A stretch of 19,230 bases of DNA from Steroidobacteraceae bacterium (GTDB lineage: Bacteria > Pseudomonadota > Gammaproteobacteria > Steroidobacterales > Steroidobacteraceae): positions 1 to 19,230 of the forward strand of contig JAICKZ010000013.1 of assembly GCA_025927665.1 (NCBI GenBank), read 5' to 3'. This document shows positions 15,243 to 19,230 of this stretch, one piece after another. The position numbers were made by a program, and so were the translations under genes. Each line of letters starts with the position of its first letter. Within the stretch, counting starts at the first letter, position 1. The notes under the pieces are model-generated. The model had not been told where the DNA came from. It worked only from the letters and a program-made list of their open reading frames with translations, and did no database searches.

Positions 15243-15831
15243 AATCCGATGAAGGCTGTGTAACGTGGTCCGTCAGCGAATGTAATGACGCGATAAATGC
15301 GGCATCGCCATTCAATTTGTCAGTCGCCGCGATGACACGACCTTCTGCGTCCAGCAAAGTAATCAAGACAGAATGATCGAAAGTACCGTCAGGCTTCTGA
15401 CGATACTGAATGCCTAGCAATGCTGCTAATTTGCGTGCATCAACTTCGTTAGCGCTGGCGAACATCCAGCGCATGCTGTCGACGTGATGCATGGTAGCAA
15501 TTGCTTGAAGTTGTTGTGGTGTGTCTCGTGCCGCGTCAAAACTGATGATCAAAGAACGCAAATTCTTTTGTAATCTGTTATTGAGCAGCTTTTCGTACAT
15601 TTGCATACTCATTACCAACATTGGACACATATCGGGACAGCTGCCATAAAACATGGTGATCAGCACTGGATGTCCACGATAGATATCAAGCTTAGCTGGT
15701 TTTGCATGTTGAGTTGTAAGAGCGATAGATGCTTGGTAAATGGAATTGTCACTATCAGCGTAAGATGGTTTAAAGCCACATATCAAAAATAGAAGTAATA
15801 GAGAAAGCTTCATAATGTGCATAATTATCAC
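15241..15831 (-). CDS. SCO1/SenC-type copper chaperone
   Basis: Thioredoxin-fold, membrane- or periplasm-facing protein that binds copper and delivers it to copper enzymes, classically the CuA centre of cytochrome c oxidase. The 196 residues begin with a hydrophobic N-terminus (MKLSLLLLFLICGF, then SYADS) that is a signal peptide or anchor. The metal site is intact: C65 and C69 in FYGSCPDMCP, and H153 in GTFDHSVLITLLD. SFDAARDTPQQL is the family's strand-helix element. A GTG start at 15831 overlaps the nirV stop as GTGA and suggests translational coupling. ATG codons at 15822 and 15813 are also possible; the last would give the most typical signal peptide. As third gene of the nirK operon it probably helps load copper into NirK, though supply to an oxidase elsewhere is possible. 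Confidence 0.85.
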   Translation of the reverse strand: MIIMHIMKLSLLLLFLICGFKPSYADSDNSIYQASIALTTQHAKPAKLDIYRGHPVLITMFYGSCPDMCPMLVMSMQMYEKLLNNRLQKNLRSLIISFDAARDTPQQLQAIATMHHVDSMRWMFASANEVDARKLAALLGIQYRQKPDGTFDHSVLITLLDAEGRVIAATDKLNGDAAFIASLHSLTDHVTQPSSD

Positions 15832-16643
15832 TGCAGGACATTGGATGAATTATCACGCGCACAGCGAAATCCAAGCGTATGCATTGTGTCGGTGGCATGC
15901 AGCGAGCTGAGTGTGGCAACGCGCATCAAAACGACAAAGTTTTCCTTCTGTTGTAAATTCAATGCACCACTGCCACAGAATTTTTGTGCCTCATTGCCAT
16001 CCATCAATGAGCTAAAATCCAACACCCACTCCCATACCAATCCATGCATGTCATAAATGCCATAAACATTTGCATGTGCCTGCATCACCTGATTCGGATC
16101 ACTGCCAGGTTTTGCGTACCAATCGAGAATTTGTTGACGCCACTTGCCGTCGTTGCGTGCATCTTTGGTAGTTTCGTTTGCCGCGCCCACCCATTCCCAT
16201 TCGTTCCAGGTTGGCAAGCGCGCATTGATTGACTCACAGTAGGCTTGTGCAGCAAACCAACTTATGCGAGTTACGGGTTGATTGCCCGAGACGGTAAGTC
16301 CCAAGCTTACAGATGATTGCCAATGATCAAGATATTCATCATGTGCAAACATCAATGCGATAGTACCGCGCCGCCATTGCGGATGACTCATCACAAACTT
16401 CAGGTACTCATCGTTGGTGACTGGATGTCGTTGCATCCAGAAAGATTTGACGATAGTTGGATGCGTTATATCGTTTTGCAAAACACTTTGAAACTGATCG
16501 TTGCTTTCAACCAAGATAAACTCATTCGTTTCACTGGCGACACAACGTATCGTCAGTGAGATACAAACCACTGCAATGAAAAGAGACCGATTAATGAGCA
16601 GCGCCTTGAGGTCGTTTGGTGGATTCACGCACTTGTTTAACAT
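15828..16643 (-). CDS. nirV: NirV-like protein (FGE/sulfatase-modifying-factor fold)
   Basis: Protein of 271 residues with the formylglycine-generating-enzyme fold, the type long known as NirV next to nirK genes; its exact role in nitrite reduction is not settled. Visible elements: a hydrophobic N-terminal segment (SLFIAVVCISLTI, about 20-32) suggesting export, FWMQRHPVTNDEYLKFV, QPVTRISWFAAQAYCESINARLPTWNEWEWVGAA, NVYGIYDMHGLVWEWVLD, FCGSGALN, and the ending LGFRCARD. The RGGSW motif and the reactive cysteine pair of true FGEs are absent, so formylglycine synthesis is unlikely. The start is uncertain: the ATG at 16643 overlaps nirK by 53 bases, while a GTG at 16628 is also in frame. It ends in a GTGA overlap with the SCO gene. 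The gene name rests on fold and neighbourhood. Confidence 0.82.
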   Translation of the reverse strand: MLNKCVNPPNDLKALLINRSLFIAVVCISLTIRCVASETNEFILVESNDQFQSVLQNDITHPTIVKSFWMQRHPVTNDEYLKFVMSHPQWRRGTIALMFAHDEYLDHWQSSVSLGLTVSGNQPVTRISWFAAQAYCESINARLPTWNEWEWVGAANETTKDARNDGKWRQQILDWYAKPGSDPNQVMQAHANVYGIYDMHGLVWEWVLDFSSLMDGNEAQKFCGSGALNLQQKENFVVLMRVATLSSLHATDTMHTLGFRCARDNSSNVLQ

Positions 16644-18033
16644 CGGCTGCGTTGACTGAATCGCCCTTGTTGCCCCAGCTGTTTCTGACATAGGTCAGGA
16701 TATTGGCAAGTTCATCATCATTCAATTGACTCATGGGTGGCATGACTGAATTATATGTATTGCCGTTGACCGTGACTTGTCCGCTCAAGCCATTCAATAC
16801 AATATTGATGGACCGAAGCCTATCTGCCATCAAGTAGTCCGAACCGGCCAATGGTGGAAATACTCCGGCTAATCCCGCACCATTGTTTTGATGGCATACC
16901 GAACAGGTGCCCGCAAAGCGCGCTTCGCCTGCTTTGATTTGTTGTTGAATTGTGAGCTTGCCAGTTGCTTGCGCGGCGCGTGCTTCTTCAACTGGCGCTG
17001 CACTGGCGGCTTTGTCACCCAGATATACTGAATCAACTTCTTTGCCGGAATAAATATTTTTATCTTCAGGGCCTTCTGCTTTCAATATTGCCAACGCGCC
17101 TTTGTTGAAAGCACGGAAGATGGAATGGTCAACCATGACATAGCTGCCAGGCACATCCAGATGAAACTGCACAATCGCCGCACCACCCGCAGGAATCAAC
17201 GTTGTTTGCACATTCTCTTGTTCATGCACGCCTCCCTCGTAGCGCACCTTATCGAATATTTCACCGATAACATGAAAACTGCTGACCAAGTTAGGGCCAC
17301 CATTGCCAACGAACAATCGTACCGTCTCACCCACTTTGGCTTTCAATGCATGATCGCCGACCAAAGCTCCTTCGGAGCCATTGAATAGTACATAGGTGGG
17401 ACGTTCATCGATGGCTTTTTGCATATCAAAGTCTTGATGACCATGCTCGCGATACTTGCCTACCGTATAGAAATCACCTTGCATCACATAGTATTCGTGA
17501 TCCACTGCGGGTAATCCTTCTGGTGGTTCCACCAACAACAAACCATACATGCCATTCGCCACATGCATTCCAACGGGCGCAGTCGCACAGTGATACACAT
17601 AGATACCGGCATTCAATGCTTTGAAGGTGAATTGCGATTCGTGTCCTGGCGCGGTAAAACTGGAAGCCGCACCACCACCTGGACCAGTGACTCCATGTAA
17701 GTCGATATTGTGGGGCATCTTGTTATCAGGATGATTCTTGAGATGAAACTCCACGGTGTCGCCTTGACGCACGCGAATAAAACTACCCGGTACCGTGCCA
17801 CCAAAAGTCCAGAAGGTATAGCTGACACCTTCTGAGATTTCTTTTTCCAATTCACGTACCTCCAATTCGACAATCACTTTGACTGCGTGATCACGATGAG
17901 TAGCTTCCGGTACAAAGGGCGGACTGGTAAGCGTGGCATGAACTGTTTCAGTAGTTGGCGCTGCGAATGATAGGTTGCCGAAAATCAGACAAGCGATCAT
18001 CGTCAACACTGTGCCCAGATTCTTGCGTTGCAT
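16591..18033 (-). CDS. nirK: Copper nitrite reductase NirK fused to cytochrome c
   Basis: Periplasmic enzyme reducing nitrite to nitric oxide. The 480 residues comprise a signal peptide (1 to about 25, ending LSFAA), two cupredoxin domains (about 40-335), an Ala-rich linker (about 345-370) and a C-terminal cytochrome c (about 371-460). Type 1 copper ligands are H108, C149, H157 and M162; type 2 ligands are H113, H148 and H303; the catalytic Asp is D111 and the catalytic His is H254. The heme site is C377-S-V-C380-H381, with an axial Met in VMPPM (M431 or M434). This is the three-domain form known from Ralstonia pickettii, in which the attached cytochrome supplies electrons. The ATG at 18033 is chosen for the GGAG seven bases upstream and the signal peptide; the frame extends 16 codons further. 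First gene of nirK-nirV-sco. Confidence 0.96.
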   Translation of the reverse strand: MQRKNLGTVLTMIACLIFGNLSFAAPTTETVHATLTSPPFVPEATHRDHAVKVIVELEVRELEKEISEGVSYTFWTFGGTVPGSFIRVRQGDTVEFHLKNHPDNKMPHNIDLHGVTGPGGGAASSFTAPGHESQFTFKALNAGIYVYHCATAPVGMHVANGMYGLLLVEPPEGLPAVDHEYYVMQGDFYTVGKYREHGHQDFDMQKAIDERPTYVLFNGSEGALVGDHALKAKVGETVRLFVGNGGPNLVSSFHVIGEIFDKVRYEGGVHEQENVQTTLIPAGGAAIVQFHLDVPGSYVMVDHSIFRAFNKGALAILKAEGPEDKNIYSGKEVDSVYLGDKAASAAPVEEARAAQATGKLTIQQQIKAGEARFAGTCSVCHQNNGAGLAGVFPPLAGSDYLMADRLRSINIVLNGLSGQVTVNGNTYNSVMPPMSQLNDDELANILTYVRNSWGNKGDSVNAADVKQVRESTKRPQGAAH

Positions 18034-18140
18034 ACTTAGTCTCCAATGTAATTCACAAATGAGGTAATACTCGGACAGCACGCACTATCTGTCGCACTTT
18101 GAAAGTACCGCTATAATCGAAGAATAGGTGCATGGCGGCA

Positions 18141-18158
18141 ATAAGGGTTGAACCTTAT
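18141..18158. promoter_or_regulatory. Operator-like palindrome upstream of nirK
   Basis: ATAAGG(g)TT and AACCTTAT are inverted arms of eight pairs with one extra G, centred about 115 bases before the nirK start. Flanking it, GCGGCAAT occurs twice (18135-18142 and 18165-18172), 30 bases apart. It may be a regulator site; it does not match the FNR (TTGAT-N4-ATCAA) pattern. A weak -35/-10 pair (TTGCCG and GATTAT on the minus strand) lies just downstream of it. Confidence 0.3.
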
Positions 18159-18247
18159 GCGAATGCGGCAATGGCGCAGCCTGTTGTGTCGACTTTAATT
18201 GAGACCACGATCACATCTTCACCATGGCCTTAATCATTTGCTAATGG

Positions 18248-18260
18248 TGTTGCAGCAACA
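18248..18260. promoter_or_regulatory. Perfect 13-base palindrome TGTTGC-A-GCAACA
   Basis: Six-base arms around one central base, located between the pbpC stop and nirK, about 220 bases before the nirK start. The arms are too close for an FNR/NnrR-type site, and a one-base loop cannot fold as RNA, so a DNA-binding site is the more natural reading. Chance is possible. Confidence 0.25.
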
Positions 18261-18324
18261 ATCAAATCATTGTGCCTTTTGTATTGGCAATGCATGAGCC
18301 CGTTAACGTGCAAGTCATGCTCAA

Positions 18325-19230
18325 CTACTGCACATACTCAACATCCAACTCGCGGTTGTCAGTACGCCCCAGATCATCAACAGCACGCACCTTAAAGTGA
18401 CCAGAGTGAGGCGGAATCCACGCGAGCGCGACTCCGGCAGCACCAGTTCCCACATAGCTTGAATCCGCGAACCAAAATACCTGATGACTATCACCCGCCA
18501 AATTGCATGACAGAGGAATGGATTGTGATGCATCATGCACACGCAATGTATAGGTCACGGTTGTTAGTGGTGAAGTGATGCGTGGTGCTTGGTCATCATT
18601 GGCAAATGCACCGTGATTGCATTGATTGATGGGTGGCTGGCGTCGCGGCATACCTGCTTGAGCAAAAGATTGTGCCAATTCACTTGGCCAGTATTCAAAA
18701 ATTTCAGCACGCGTGTGCTTCATATCATAGGGTGGACATGCCATTTTTCCTGTGCGTATATCAATCATCACTTGACGATGAACATCACTGACCTTGATGG
18801 GTGACACTCCAGGTATAAACCATGTCGATGATTTCTGCGGACAAGCCGCATTCGGCAAATCACCCGATGCCGTACAGACTTCCACTTGTTTCACCGTACG
18901 CGGTGGATTGAATTGCAACTCATGCAGTGATTCGCGTGTTTGCAACGCATCAACAATACGAAAGAACAAAGGGGCAGCGGCTTGAACGCCAACAAAGGCA
19001 GGATTGCTACTGCCGTCAAAATTTCCAACCCATACGGCCAATGCATAAGGACCCAGTACACCTACTGTCCAAGCGTCGCGAAATCCCCACGAGGTGCCGG
19101 TCTTCCACGCTACATGCACCGATGCATGTACACTGGCTGCAGCATCATTGGGACGCTGATTTTGTTGCAACATATCCAATACCATAAAGCTCGACGCTTC
19201 AGACAGTAGCCGCGTAGTGGAGGATGGAGG
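18325..19230 (-). CDS. pbpC: Penicillin-binding protein 1C (3' part; start outside window)
   Basis: C-terminal 301 residues of a class A-like penicillin-binding protein; the reading frame is open to the window edge at 19230, so the glycosyltransferase domain and most of the transpeptidase domain lie outside. The visible part has the transpeptidase KTG box in the form KTGTSWGFRDAW (visible residues 43-54), characteristic of PBP1C, then GPYALAVWVGNFDGSSNPAFVGVQAAAPLFF. A linker region has paired cysteines (CTASGDLPNAACP, SPIKVSDVHRQVMIDIRTG) and YWPSELAQSFAQAGMP. The C-terminal PBP1C-type domain (about visible residues 205-301) begins near APRITSPLTTVTYTL and ends LGRTDNRELDVEYVQ. It probably acts in peptidoglycan synthesis at the inner membrane. 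It stops 291 bases before nirK and is read in the same direction, but the palindrome-rich gap suggests separate transcription. Confidence 0.9.
   Translation of the reverse strand, partial: PPSSTTRLLSEASSFMVLDMLQQNQRPNDAAASVHASVHVAWKTGTSWGFRDAWTVGVLGPYALAVWVGNFDGSSNPAFVGVQAAAPLFFRIVDALQTRESLHELQFNPPRTVKQVEVCTASGDLPNAACPQKSSTWFIPGVSPIKVSDVHRQVMIDIRTGKMACPPYDMKHTRAEIFEYWPSELAQSFAQAGMPRRQPPINQCNHGAFANDDQAPRITSPLTTVTYTLRVHDASQSIPLSCNLAGDSHQVFWFADSSYVGTGAAGVALAWIPPHSGHFKVRAVDDLGRTDNRELDVEYVQ

Noticed and set aside
18034..18324. FNR/DNR/NnrR box before nirK
   Set aside because: I looked for TTGAT-N4-ATCAA and TTG-N8-CAA patterns; the near matches have wrong spacing.
1..19230. CRISPR array, tRNA, rRNA, insertion sequence, prophage or toxin-antitoxin genes
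   Set aside because: No regularly spaced direct repeats, cloverleaf-like sequence, transposase, integrase or toxin motif was seen on reading the window.

Overview
The window looks like a chromosomal segment of a proteobacterium, most likely a gammaproteobacterium outside the enteric group. The reasons are the 3' end of the spc operon followed by the alpha operon (secY-rpmJ-rpsM-rpsK-rpsD-rpoA-rplQ), an S4 of the form shared by beta- and gammaproteobacteria, and the order uvrA(-)/MFS(+)/ssb(+), which is common in those classes. GC is near half. I cannot name a genus from this sequence alone.

Bases 1-4570 are core informational genes on the + strand: the protein-translocation channel SecY (its start lies outside the window), ribosomal proteins L36, S13, S11, S4 and L17, and RNA polymerase alpha. 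Hairpins sit in three of the gaps, and a strong intrinsic terminator closes the run after rplQ. Bases 4570-7940 are a short accessory stretch on the + strand: a tiny Ala/Pro-rich lipoprotein with its own terminator, then a tight run of a GNAT-type acetyltransferase, a CapA-like metallophosphatase lipoprotein and a Rossmann-fold epimerase/reductase. A repeat-like inverted structure separates this run from the convergent uvrA. Bases 7941-12624 hold uvrA (minus), a divergent MFS efflux-type transporter and ssb.

Bases 12625-13266 carry no confident gene, but they hold a possible 55-residue membrane peptide and a Fur-box-like sequence. They lead into a TonB-dependent outer-membrane receptor (13267-15207). 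Convergent to it is the most distinctive block, a copper nitrite-respiration operon on the minus strand: nirK encoding a three-domain nitrite reductase with a fused C-terminal cytochrome c, then nirV (FGE/sulfatase-modifying-factor fold), then a SCO1/SenC copper chaperone, with overlapping start and stop signals. Together they suggest a nitrite-to-NO step: the cytochrome domain would pass electrons to the copper centres, while SCO and possibly NirV would help maturation. No NO reductase or nitrite/NO regulator gene is visible. The window ends in the 3' part of pbpC (penicillin-binding protein 1C), also on the minus strand.

I found no CRISPR array, tRNA, rRNA, insertion sequence or phage gene. 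I see no wholly undescribed multi-gene system. The best leads are the nirK-nirV-sco module with its palindromic upstream region, the gap before the TonB receptor, and the possible dispersed repeat at 7822-7880.
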